Below, one piece after another: positions 15,910 to 24,764 of a DNA stretch of 38,299 nt. The position numbers were made by a program, and so were the translations under genes. The stretch is from Deltaproteobacteria bacterium (lineage in GTDB: Bacteria > Myxococcota_A > Polyangia > HGW-17 > SLPX01). Location of the stretch: positions 1 through 38,299 of the forward strand of contig JAGGXR010000066.1 of assembly GCA_021162935.1 (NCBI GenBank). Reading direction: 5' to 3'. Positions within the stretch are counted from its first letter, which is position 1; the number at the start of each line of letters is the position of its first letter. The notes below the pieces were generated by a model, which saw nothing but the letters and a program-made list of their open reading frames with translations, was not told where the DNA came from and ran no database searches.

Positions 15910-18074
15910 CCGCCCCACAGCCCCGCGAGAATCACGCTGCAATCGTCTCCGGCGAACGCAAGAGTCCAGATGGCGCGACTGGGAAAGAGACCATCGTTCA
16001 ACTCCTTCCAGGTCTGGCCACCGTCACTGGAACGCAACAACCCGTAGGTGGCGTCCTGGGGAACTGCGTCCACGGCCGCATGGGCCACATAGATCACGCC
16101 GGGACGATTCGGGTCGAGCAGGAGACCGGTCACCACGGCGTTCCGACTGGGCAGATCGAGGCGTTCGACCGTGGCGCCAAAGTCCGTGCTCCGATACAGG
16201 TCGCTGTTGACACCGCCGAGATACAGGGTTCCTGCCTGCGATGGAGAGGCTGCCATTCGAAGAATCGGCACGTTCGAAAGCCCGCCCACCTGCCAGGTGG
16301 CGCCGCTGTCGTGTGACACGAACAGATTGAGACTCGCCTGGTAGATCACGTTTGTCTGATCCGGATCCACGGCCACCGCCGAGGTGCCGAGGTCGGACAG
16401 CAGGTCCCAGTCCTGGCCATCGTTCTTGCTCAAGTAGAGGCCGTCGACCGCATCCACCTCTCCTTCGCGCGCCCCAAGGGCAGCCAGGACCCAGCCTGGA
16501 TGACCCGGGTAGGTCAGGATCTGATTCACGATGAGATGACGATCCTGGCTGACCAACACCGGATTCCAGGTCTGTCCTCCATCAGCGCTCCGATAGAGCC
16601 CTTCGTCCACGAACCCCGCCAGGATCACCTTCGAATCACGAGGCGAAATCCACAACCCGAAGGCGACATCCTTATCCAGTGGCAGCAGGTTCCAGGTCGA
16701 GCCGCCGTCGCTCGTCTGAAACAACCCAGGAGTGCCGCTGTACAGTTCGGTGGAGGACACGAGCAGGTGGTTCGAATCCTGTGGATCGACGGCGAGTGCC
16801 AGCCCATCGGTGGCCAAAAAGTTTCCCGAGACGCGGCTCAGACTCGCCCCACCGTCCTTGGTCCGGTACAGACCATTGCCAATGGTGCCCAGCAGCACGT
16901 CGGACGAATCGGCCGGATCCACGGCCACGCTGAATCCATACTCCCCCTTGCCTGCCGCCCATTCCAGATCGCTTCCCGCCTGGATCCAACGCCAGCCTCC
17001 TGGCCCCACCTCGCGTCCCTCGAAGAATCCATGAGGACACCAAGCTGCCACGTACAGGACATCTCCTTGGGACATGGTGTCCTGCGCCAGGGCCAGATGC
17101 GTCCAAGCCATGGATGGAATGTCGGGCGTGGCATCTTGGGTACCCATGGCGATCTGGCGCCAGGCCCGCCCCTCGCCATCCGCCTTGAACACGGAACCAA
17201 AAAAGAACCCGACGTAGAGGCTCGAGTCCGAACCGATCATGGAACTGACGGGCAGATGGGCGTCCAGAATGGACCTCCATCGGTCGTCTTCCAGTCGATA
17301 CACCTGGCCCGAAGAGCCATCAAGCTCACCTGTTCCAGCAAACACATTTTCCGGGTCCGAACCGGCTACCGCCACGGCCCAGACATCCTGCTCCTGCAGC
17401 CCGGTACTGAAATCCGACCAGGTCTGGCCGCTGTCGTCACTGACGAATAGGCCTGTTTCCGTCCCGATGTACATCCTGCCCGTCGCAGCAATCGCCATCG
17501 CGTGGATCCTGGTCCAGGGCGCCTGACCCCATGCCTGCCATGTCGTGCCGTCATCGGAACTCTTGAGCAGCCCGCGGTTGAACTCGGAAAATCCATAGAT
17601 CACGTTCGGATCATCGGGGTCGAAAACGAATCCATAGACCGACGTCTCGGTGGGGCTGTCCGCCAAGACCCAGGTCTGCCCGTCGTCGTCGGAATAGTAC
17701 AGGCCGCTGTCATCGTCACCGGACACGAACAGCCGACCCGAATTCGGATCGAACGCCACGGCGGCAATGAACCCGCCGGTGGGACCAACCGGTTCCCACT
17801 GATACGACAGGGCGGCGTCGCCACCGTCTCCTGCGTCCCCGCCCCCGTCCGTGGCACCGTCTATGAAGGAAGCGTCCGCGTCCGGCCCGGCATCATGCCG
17901 GCCACCTGCCGAATCGTCGCTGCAACCAACGAACCGGAATGCTGCCAGACCCAACGCCGCTGCAACGACAATCAATCGAACCCAACCGCGCGCAGCCGCG
18001 CCCGGATTTTTCACCCGAACCGCTCCCTTGTCTCGCCGCAAATCCGATCGATCTCTTCGTCGTTCCATGGTCAC
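15879..18074 (-). CDS. Asp-box (BNR) beta-propeller lipoprotein
   Basis: 731 residues from the GTG at 18074 (AGGA five bases upstream); the ATG two codons later is equally possible. The signal region is long and basic, then LIVVAAALGLAAFRFVGC with a probable lipid Cys, followed by an Asp/Gly/Ala linker (DAGPDADAS...DGGGDAGDGGDAA) typical of myxobacterial lipoproteins. The rest is a run of about ten Asp-box motifs SxDxGxTW, for example YYSDDDGQTW, LKSSDDGTTW, FVSDDSGQTW, FQTSDGGSTW, YRSADGGQTW and LRSSDGGQTW, as in sortilin/VPS10, GH74-like and Ycf48-like propellers. No catalytic residues can be placed with confidence. It diverges from the FAD oxidoreductase gene across 157 bases. Confidence 0.88.
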   Translation of the reverse strand: MTMERRRDRSDLRRDKGAVRVKNPGAAARGWVRLIVVAAALGLAAFRFVGCSDDSAGGRHDAGPDADASFIDGATDGGGDAGDGGDAALSYQWEPVGPTGGFIAAVAFDPNSGRLFVSGDDDSGLYYSDDDGQTWVLADSPTETSVYGFVFDPDDPNVIYGFSEFNRGLLKSSDDGTTWQAWGQAPWTRIHAMAIAATGRMYIGTETGLFVSDDSGQTWSDFSTGLQEQDVWAVAVAGSDPENVFAGTGELDGSSGQVYRLEDDRWRSILDAHLPVSSMIGSDSSLYVGFFFGSVFKADGEGRAWRQIAMGTQDATPDIPSMAWTHLALAQDTMSQGDVLYVAAWCPHGFFEGREVGPGGWRWIQAGSDLEWAAGKGEYGFSVAVDPADSSDVLLGTIGNGLYRTKDGGASLSRVSGNFLATDGLALAVDPQDSNHLLVSSTELYSGTPGLFQTSDGGSTWNLLPLDKDVAFGLWISPRDSKVILAGFVDEGLYRSADGGQTWNPVLVSQDRHLIVNQILTYPGHPGWVLAALGAREGEVDAVDGLYLSKNDGQDWDLLSDLGTSAVAVDPDQTNVIYQASLNLFVSHDSGATWQVGGLSNVPILRMAASPSQAGTLYLGGVNSDLYRSTDFGATVERLDLPSRNAVVTGLLLDPNRPGVIYVAHAAVDAVPQDATYGLLRSSDGGQTWKELNDGLFPSRAIWTLAFAGDDCSVILAGLWGGGTWRLTMEK

Positions 18075-18231
18075 ACCCGTCCTGCCTGCTTCATTTCGTC
18101 ACTGGTCCGTCCTGGCCCCAGTATGGGCCAGGCAGGCTCTCGACTCAAGGAGAACGCCCCCCTTTTTCTCGAATCAATAACGAACGTTCGAAGCATGTGG
18201 AACAGACTGGACAGAACCGAACGATGGGACC

Positions 18232-20685
18232 ATGATCCACTCTGTTATGAAACGTCTCCTTCTAATCGCCAACCGCGCCATTGTCATGGCCACGATCGGT
18301 CTCGCCGCAATGGGCTGCCGCAGCCGTGCCGTGGGCATTCCCATGACGGGTGACAGCGGTGCCAACCTCGGCGACGGCGGCGGCGACGGGGCATTCGGAT
18401 CCGATACAGGCGATGACGATGGAGGCGGCCCCTGGTCGGACGGCGGCTCTCAGAAGGTCGTGGGCACCAACCTGAAGTACGATGTGGTGGTGGTGGGCGC
18501 AGGCACCGGAGGCGTTGCGGCTGCCATCCAGGCGGCTCGACTCGGAGCCAAAGTGGCCCTACTCGAAGCATCGGACTGGGTGGGCGGCCAGGCTACGGCC
18601 GCTGGCGTGGGATCAATGGACGAACGAGGCTGGACAGGCCCCGTCGGCATCTATGGCGAATTCCGAAATCGAATCGTGGCGCATTACACAACCCTGGAAA
18701 AAACGGCAAACACCTGCTACTGGAATGCCTCGACTCTGTGTTTCGAACCGGTAGTGGCAAAAACGGTTCTGGAACAGATGCTGCTGGCCGAACCGGGCAT
18801 CGACCTTTTCCTCCGCATCAGGCCCGTTGCAGTGGAAACCGACGACGAGGCGGCACGGACCACTGTAGTGGCGCTCGAAGCAGAACAGACCACCCAATCC
18901 ACGACACGCCAGTACCACTTCGCAGCGCCGATGTTCGTGGACGCAAGCGAATACGGAAGTCTGATCGCTCTGACTCCCACCATACTGCGCCTGGGCAACC
19001 AGGAAACCCCGGATCTCGACGAAACCGCCTGCGTCCAGGCTATGACGTACACCATGGTCATCCAACGCTACCCGAACGGCGTGCCCGACGAACTCCAAAT
19101 CCACGCTCCCCCACCTGGATACGACGCATCCGTCGAAGGGGCCTTTGCCTCGGTGGTGACCCGTCATGGACACGACTGGCTCGATGCATCCGGTGGCTAT
19201 GCGGACTACGGATCCTATCCTGTGAGCTTCCAGACCCTGGTGGGCTACCGGGGCATGCCCGACTCGAGCAACCCAAGAACCTACACATCCTCTCAGCCCA
19301 CCCGCATCACCAAGACGAGCCTGAACTGGCCGAACCACATCCACCTGTCTGTCTCGGATATCACGAACGAAGGAGCCAGACGACGGGCCGTCTGCGCGGC
19401 AAAACTCCGAACCATCCAGTTCCTCTATTACATCCAAAGCGTGCTGGGACGACACGATTGGTCCGTGGCGAGCGACCAACAATACGACACGACGTACAAC
19501 AGGCAGGAGGCCTGCCCCGAAATTCCCGACGAACTCAAGGCCATCGAACGCCGGATGCCGCTCATCCCCTACGTAAGGGAGGCTCGCAGAATCGTCGGTC
19601 TGTACACCCTGACCGCGTCGGACATCAATCGGGAGAAGCCTGCCGAAGGCGGGCCACCTCGGACCGTTGCCAACTTTTCCACCACGCTCGCCACTGGTGA
19701 TTCCGCCATCGACCTGCATAGCTGCCACGCACTCTCAGACGTGGAGTCATCCCTGGAAACCTGGGCCGACGTGTCCAACCGGAACCGGGCCGGCCTGTTC
19801 CAAATTCCTTTCGGTACCTTCATTCCCGAATCCGTGAATGGCCTCGTGGTCGCAGAAAAGAACCTCTCGGTGAGTCGCCTCGTCAACGGCGCCATCCGCC
19901 AGCTCCCGGTCACCATGCTCACGGGTCAGGCCGCCGGCGCCTTGGCGGCCCTGGCCGCCCTACGCGACATCCAGCCACGCGATCTCCCACCGATCCTCGT
20001 CCAGTCCATTCTGGCCCGTGCGGGCAGCCGCCTCTCACGATTCCGATTCGACGACGTGCCACCGGACAGCCCATCCTGGTGGGCCGTCCAACTCGCCACC
20101 ACCTACGACATCATGGAGGGCCGCGGTGACGGCATCCAGTCAGATGGCCAGACAGGCTCCTCTGCGACCACCGATTGCTTCGGCGTGGGACAAGCATTGA
20201 CCAGGGAGCAGGCTGCCGTCCTGCTCTGCCGACTCGACCGGCTGGACCGCGACGACCCACCGGACGTGCCCTCGTTCCAAGACGTTCCCCTGTGGCGCTG
20301 GTCCTACGGATTCGTGGAGGCCGCCCAAGCGGCTGGGCTCATCACCGGTTGCGAGCCGGGCCGGTTCTGCCCTGAATCCCCGGTGAGCCGGGCCGACGCA
20401 GCGCTCCTGATCCTGACCGGCCTGGGCATCCAGCCCGACGACAACGCCACGTTCGACGCTGCCCGACCAGGAGACGTCGCTGAATCCGACCCACGGCTTG
20501 CCTGGATCCAAAAAGCGCTCGCGTTGCGCATGATGACCCCCTGCGACAATCAGGAGGGCGCCTCGAACCCAATCCGATTTTGCCCCGAGGAGCCCATCCT
20601 GCGCGAAGACGCCGCCGCCGCCCTGGCCGCAGGCCTACTGGCTATCACAGAATCCCCGACAACCAGTGGAGCAGGTTCAAGATGA
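18232..20685 (+). CDS. Lipoprotein: FAD-dependent oxidoreductase with C-terminal SLH repeats
   Basis: 817 residues. The signal ends in lipobox LAAMGC, then a Gly/Asp linker. From residue 84 a Rossmann FAD site reads DVVVVGAGTGGVAAAIQAARLGAKVALLEAS...GGQ, of the FAD_oxidored type found in secreted or surface enzymes of polysaccharide-using bacteria; the FAD-fold C-terminal segment GLVVAEKNLSVSRLVNGAIR..VTMLTGQAAGALAAL supports this. The last 210 residues hold three SLH-like units (DVPPDSPSWWAVQLATTYDIMEG, FQDVPLWRWSYGFVEAAQAAGLITG, DVAESDPRLAWIQKALALRMM) with Cys-rich inserts (CEPGRFCPESPVSRADA). A lipid anchor plus SLH is an odd combination. The start at 18232 has a weak ribosome site; Met6 is an alternative. 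Its 3' end overlaps the convergent gene by 41 bases. The substrate is unknown. Confidence 0.87.
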   Translation: MIHSVMKRLLLIANRAIVMATIGLAAMGCRSRAVGIPMTGDSGANLGDGGGDGAFGSDTGDDDGGGPWSDGGSQKVVGTNLKYDVVVVGAGTGGVAAAIQAARLGAKVALLEASDWVGGQATAAGVGSMDERGWTGPVGIYGEFRNRIVAHYTTLEKTANTCYWNASTLCFEPVVAKTVLEQMLLAEPGIDLFLRIRPVAVETDDEAARTTVVALEAEQTTQSTTRQYHFAAPMFVDASEYGSLIALTPTILRLGNQETPDLDETACVQAMTYTMVIQRYPNGVPDELQIHAPPPGYDASVEGAFASVVTRHGHDWLDASGGYADYGSYPVSFQTLVGYRGMPDSSNPRTYTSSQPTRITKTSLNWPNHIHLSVSDITNEGARRRAVCAAKLRTIQFLYYIQSVLGRHDWSVASDQQYDTTYNRQEACPEIPDELKAIERRMPLIPYVREARRIVGLYTLTASDINREKPAEGGPPRTVANFSTTLATGDSAIDLHSCHALSDVESSLETWADVSNRNRAGLFQIPFGTFIPESVNGLVVAEKNLSVSRLVNGAIRQLPVTMLTGQAAGALAALAALRDIQPRDLPPILVQSILARAGSRLSRFRFDDVPPDSPSWWAVQLATTYDIMEGRGDGIQSDGQTGSSATTDCFGVGQALTREQAAVLLCRLDRLDRDDPPDVPSFQDVPLWRWSYGFVEAAQAAGLITGCEPGRFCPESPVSRADAALLILTGLGIQPDDNATFDAARPGDVAESDPRLAWIQKALALRMMTPCDNQEGASNPIRFCPEEPILREDAAAALAAGLLAITESPTTSGAGSR

Positions 20686-21943
20686 ACTCAGGATTCTGCC
20701 TGGCCTTGGGGTGCCCCAGACCCATGGCCCGGCACCGCCGTCGCACCGTAGGACGGCCTGCCTTGGCATGCATCGCTGCACCAGCCCCCGCAGAAGCCTG
20801 CGCCGTTGCGCCCATCGATACAGACACCCCAGGCACCGAGGGATGTCTGCGTCTTCGGCATTGGACCTGGGCCGTAAACATGGCGGCCTCGCCGAACAGA
20901 GCGAGCCGGCCTGCGCCGACATGGGCGACGGCCCCCTGCCACCAGCCAGTGACGTTCACCCTGGGCGTCTTGGGCGAAAAACGCCAGGCAACGGCGGGCT
21001 GAAACGAGACCACCGAAGGGCCGAACAGGAGCAAAGGGGAAAAATGCACCGGGCCGGACACGGCATGTTTCAGGCGCGCCATCGCCTCGGCGTCTCTGGT
21101 GAAGGCCTGACCGGTGAAGGTGGTTACCTGGTCGACGAACTCGGACGCATTCCTGCCCCGGGTCACGGCATGATCCGCCAAGGTTCGGTCCCTGCGGCGA
21201 AACTCGAGGATGCCTTTCCGTCTCGTTCCACCCTGCATGGCAAAGACGAATCCGTCCAGGAAGTGTATCCCGAAGGCACGGGCGAGGCCCGCCGAGGAAC
21301 CGGAAAAGGGCATGTGGTCGGCGATGAGCAGGAGCCTGCCGCCTCGAATCACCCACTGTCTCACCGCGGCGATCTCGTCGCCCGAAAAGGCCGAATGAAC
21401 CGGCCGTCGCCAGTGATGCACGTTCTCGGCCGCCAGCGCATTGGCGATCACCAGGATGCCGCAAGACTTGAGTGACGATGACGAAAAGGCCTGGCGCAGG
21501 GAGCGGACCCGATAGCCGTCCAGACGCGCCAGGTCGCAAAAGGCCCGAAAACGGCCAGCGACTCTGTGGTAGTCGTGGTGCGCCTCGTCGAGGCACAACA
21601 CAGGGCCCTTGCCCGATGGATATGCAGGGTGGGTCACGGCCGGCACGAACCCTCGGTCGGCTCGCTGAACCACGCCGTCGTCCTGTCTGGATGCGCCTGG
21701 TTGCCGAGGGAAAAGCAGCGCCTTGCGGTTGTCTACCCCTACCCGTGGCCCAGTGGCCTGGGTGCTCTGTACGCTCCTGGTGCCACGACCGGGGCCGCAA
21801 TCGTTCGAGAACGAGACCATGACCAGCACCAGGACCAGGCATGCCGCGTTGAGCCCCCCGATTGGAGAACGTGTGCCAACGCCTGGTGCAGGCCGCCTCG
21901 CGGACAACCAAGCAATGGGCCGTATCTTAGAAAAGCACGACAT
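20645..21943 (-). CDS. DUF4350-like (GATase-fold) membrane-anchored protein
   Basis: 432 residues from the ATG at 21943, which lies 11 bases after the malG stop, so it is the last gene of the sugar-import operon. One hydrophobic segment (ACLVLVLVMVSFS, about residues 33-46) suggests an anchor or signal. The core GPVLCLDEAHHDYHR...FCDLARLDGYRV...CGILVIANALA and SGDEIAAVRQWVIRGGRLLLIADHMPFSG has the look of the DUF4350 / GldG-like class I amidotransferase fold, where the GG and DHMPF loop form a ligand pocket; no catalytic Cys is apparent at that place. A C-terminal Arg/Cys-rich stretch (QVQCRRRRHPS) is less conserved in appearance. It overlaps the FAD-SLH gene tail to tail. The start is uncertain. 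Confidence 0.72.
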   Translation of the reverse strand: MSCFSKIRPIAWLSARRPAPGVGTRSPIGGLNAACLVLVLVMVSFSNDCGPGRGTRSVQSTQATGPRVGVDNRKALLFPRQPGASRQDDGVVQRADRGFVPAVTHPAYPSGKGPVLCLDEAHHDYHRVAGRFRAFCDLARLDGYRVRSLRQAFSSSSLKSCGILVIANALAAENVHHWRRPVHSAFSGDEIAAVRQWVIRGGRLLLIADHMPFSGSSAGLARAFGIHFLDGFVFAMQGGTRRKGILEFRRRDRTLADHAVTRGRNASEFVDQVTTFTGQAFTRDAEAMARLKHAVSGPVHFSPLLLFGPSVVSFQPAVAWRFSPKTPRVNVTGWWQGAVAHVGAGRLALFGEAAMFTAQVQCRRRRHPSVPGVSVSMGATAQASAGAGAAMHAKAGRPTVRRRCRAMGLGHPKARQNPEFILNLLHWLSGIL

Positions 21944-21954
21944 GGCCCGAAAAG

Positions 21955-22803
21955 CTATCCCTTGACCCCGCCAGCGGTCAGACCGGACACGAGGTGTCGC
22001 TGCAGGACGTAGAACAGGGCCATGACAGGAATAGAAACCAGGATGGCGCCAGCGGCGAAGGCGCCCCACTGGGCCGACTTGTCTCCCACGAAGTGCTGGA
22101 GCACCACGGGAAGGGTGTAGGCGGCCTCGTCGTTCAAAAACGTTTCAGCCAAGATGTATTCGTTCCAGGCGGTCATGAAGGAAAACAGGGCGGTTACGGC
22201 AATGGCAGGCCGCGACAGAGGTAGGACCACGTGCCAAAATAGGCCCATCCTGCTCGCCCCATCGATCCGGGCGGCCTCTTCGAGTTCCTTGGGAATCGTG
22301 TCGAAGTAGCCTTTGAGCATCCAGACGCAGAAGGGAATCGCCGTGGTGGAATAGACCAGGACCAAGCCGGCCACCGAGTTGAGCAACCCCAGCTTGTCCA
22401 GAATCACGTAAAGTGGAATGAGCAGCAGCGTGCCGGGAAACATCTGCACAACCAAGAACATGGCCATGCCCGACTTCTGACCGGGAAACCGAAATCGACT
22501 GAAAGCATAGGCAGCGGTGGCAGCCAAAAACACGCCAAAGATGGTGGTGAGGCCCGCAACGACCAGGGAGTTTAGCACCTGTCGGCCGAACAGCCAGTGG
22601 CCGTCGAAATCCCGGGCCGTCACCACCTTCTTGTAATGCTGGCTAGTCACCTCGGTGGGGATCGGATTGAGGGAAAGGCGGAAGCTGTCGCCCGGGGTGA
22701 GCGACTTGCGGATCACGAGCAGGACCGGAAAGAGGGTGGCCAAAGTGAAGGTCATCAGAAACAGATGCGTCAGCAGCCGCGTGGCGAGCTTGCGTTTCAT
22801 CAT
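21955..22803 (-). CDS. malG: Maltose-type ABC transporter permease MalG
   Basis: 282 residues, normal for MalG, with six membrane helices. The EAA loop that docks on the ATPase reads EEAARIDGASRMGLFWHVVLPLSRP in two halves around Gly. Other typical phrases are FPGTLLLIPLYVILDKLGL, TTAIPFCVWMLKGYF and FMTAWNEYILAETF. It forms the inner-membrane channel with MalF for import of maltose, maltodextrin or trehalose-like sugars. The ATG at 22803 overlaps the malF TGA as ATGA, implying translational coupling. Confidence 0.96.
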   Translation of the reverse strand: MMKRKLATRLLTHLFLMTFTLATLFPVLLVIRKSLTPGDSFRLSLNPIPTEVTSQHYKKVVTARDFDGHWLFGRQVLNSLVVAGLTTIFGVFLAATAAYAFSRFRFPGQKSGMAMFLVVQMFPGTLLLIPLYVILDKLGLLNSVAGLVLVYSTTAIPFCVWMLKGYFDTIPKELEEAARIDGASRMGLFWHVVLPLSRPAIAVTALFSFMTAWNEYILAETFLNDEAAYTLPVVLQHFVGDKSAQWGAFAAGAILVSIPVMALFYVLQRHLVSGLTAGGVKG

Positions 22804-24764
22804 GATGCACCCTCCCGCGCTTTTCTGGTCACCCGACTCGTCAGATACGTATACCCAATCAAAATAACGAAAATGAGCGTGGCATAGGCAGCCGCCAGGC
22901 CGTAACGCTCATACCTGATGAAGGCCCATCGGTACGCCTCGGTGATCAGGATGTCGGTGGAGCCGCCAGGCTCGCCACCCGACACCAAATAGATCACGTT
23001 GAACATGTTGAAGGTCCAAATGGAGCCCAGGATCACCGCCGGCAGCAGGGCCGGCTGAATGAGCGGCCAGGTGATGGTCCGGAACATGGTCCACTTTCCG
23101 GCGCCGTCCACCTCCGCTGCCTCGTAGAGATCACGAGGAATGGACTGCAACGCGCCGAGGCACACCACCATCATGAAGGGAAATCCGAGCCAGGTGTTCG
23201 TCACGACGTTGGCCGTAAACGCAGTCCAGAACGAACTGAACCAGGACACGGGAGACAGACCGATGAGACGCAGCACCTGGTTGACGGCTCCGTACTGCTG
23301 GTGGAACATGCCCTTCCACATCAAGGCGGTGATGTAGTTCGGGATGGCCCAAGGAATAATGAGCAGCATGCGATAGATGCCCTTGAATCGGAGCAGCGGG
23401 TCGCGAAGGAGCAAGGCGAGTGCCAGGCCGATGCTCGTATGGAGCATCACGTTCACCGTGGTCCACAAAATGGTCACGCCGAGGGTGAAGTAGAAGTTGA
23501 GGGGATGGGTCAGAGGCGCTCCGCCGCCCGAGAGGATCTCGATGAAGTTGTGCAGGCCCACGAACTGGAACTTACCCTCGCAATGGTTGAAGAACCCGAG
23601 CGTCAATCCAAAGATGAAGGGAACGAGCACGAGCACGAGCATGCCCAGGACCGCCGGAGTGACGTAGAAATACGCCACATGGTGCTCCCGAAGATTACGG
23701 GAGGTGCGGCGGCCCCAGCCCAGATGCCGCCCCACCAAAACCAGCAAGGTCACGACCAGGAGGAGCACGACCACGACCAGGGTCCAACCAGCGAACAGGT
23801 GAGCCGCCCCCTGGCCCAGCAGATGCGCCGTGCTCCAATGCTGCGCAGGATGGAGGGCTGAACGAGCGACCCCTGAAAACCACAGGCTGGCTCCCAGCCA
23901 GAACAGGAGGCCGGCCGCCCAGGTTCCTACCTCCTGCCGTCCTCTCGGCTTCCAAAGCCAGGCGATGAGCGCAAGACCAGGCAGAATCAGGATCAGGAGC
24001 CAAAGCCCGGACGGCCAGACATAGCCTCCCACGGCCGGCTTCGCCTGCAGGAGCAGAATCGCATCCGACGCACCGGCCGACTGCCAACCAGGCACGGACA
24101 GCACGATGGCGCAGCCCACGCGCTCGGGATGGCCGGGGCGAGACGACCACCAAACGAACGGGGTCTTCGAAAACCGGGCAGCCCACGCACTCGTGGACCG
24201 GTCGTACATGGCCTTTGCGAGCCGACGTGATGCAACATCTCGGCCGGATCGCCGCAACGGCCCTTTCGCGAGCGCCTTGGATGAGGACGCCACGAGATAC
24301 AGGGGGGCCACCACCGATCTGGGCGATGAAGAAACATCAGCCGAACCAGGCGTCGATGCACGGGCCAAACCCGACGTTGACGAATCGGTCGAACCAGACC
24401 AACGTTCCACGGAAGGAGGTGCCCTCGTGCCGGTCGGCGTCGGAGACCCTGAACCCAAAGAAGCCGTGGCGCCTCGGCCAGCCCGATCGTCCGATGCCAC
24501 GACGCTGCGTCGCACCACCACGACCCACTGACCAGCCGTCCCGGACCAACGCTGCAACCGTGCATCCAGGTTCCGACCCTTGGCCGATTCGATGTCATGG
24601 GCCAACGTCCGCGCTCCATGGAGCAGGACCTGCTCATTGGCCTTCTGTACCGCTGGGTTCACCACACGAAGGGCGGCGATCCACAGGAACAACGAACCGA
24701 GACCGGCAAGAAGGAGGTAGGCGGCGAAACCGTTTCGCCAAATTTGGCCGATTCGCTGCTTCAT
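22800..24764 (-). CDS. malF: MalF-type permease with extra N-terminal extracytoplasmic domain
   Basis: 654 residues from the ATG at 24764, which overlaps the malE stop as ATGA and follows AAGGA. The last ~285 residues are an ordinary sugar permease (YFYVTPAVLGMLVLVLVPFIFGLTLGFFNH, EAA loop YEAAEVDGAGKWTMFRTITWPLIQPALL). The first ~360 are an addition: a membrane helix (about 13-32), an outside domain of about 210 residues (NEQVLLHGARTLAHDIESAKG..LDARLQRWSGTAGQWVVVV, then a Ser/Thr/Pro-rich linker), and three more helices (about 258-277, 290-307, 325-355). The outside domain resembles the periplasmic part of sensor kinases more than the P2 loop of enterobacterial MalF. It may sense ligand or gate transport; this is inference. 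Confidence 0.9.
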   Translation of the reverse strand: MKQRIGQIWRNGFAAYLLLAGLGSLFLWIAALRVVNPAVQKANEQVLLHGARTLAHDIESAKGRNLDARLQRWSGTAGQWVVVVRRSVVASDDRAGRGATASLGSGSPTPTGTRAPPSVERWSGSTDSSTSGLARASTPGSADVSSSPRSVVAPLYLVASSSKALAKGPLRRSGRDVASRRLAKAMYDRSTSAWAARFSKTPFVWWSSRPGHPERVGCAIVLSVPGWQSAGASDAILLLQAKPAVGGYVWPSGLWLLILILPGLALIAWLWKPRGRQEVGTWAAGLLFWLGASLWFSGVARSALHPAQHWSTAHLLGQGAAHLFAGWTLVVVVLLLVVTLLVLVGRHLGWGRRTSRNLREHHVAYFYVTPAVLGMLVLVLVPFIFGLTLGFFNHCEGKFQFVGLHNFIEILSGGGAPLTHPLNFYFTLGVTILWTTVNVMLHTSIGLALALLLRDPLLRFKGIYRMLLIIPWAIPNYITALMWKGMFHQQYGAVNQVLRLIGLSPVSWFSSFWTAFTANVVTNTWLGFPFMMVVCLGALQSIPRDLYEAAEVDGAGKWTMFRTITWPLIQPALLPAVILGSIWTFNMFNVIYLVSGGEPGGSTDILITEAYRWAFIRYERYGLAAAYATLIFVILIGYTYLTSRVTRKAREGAS

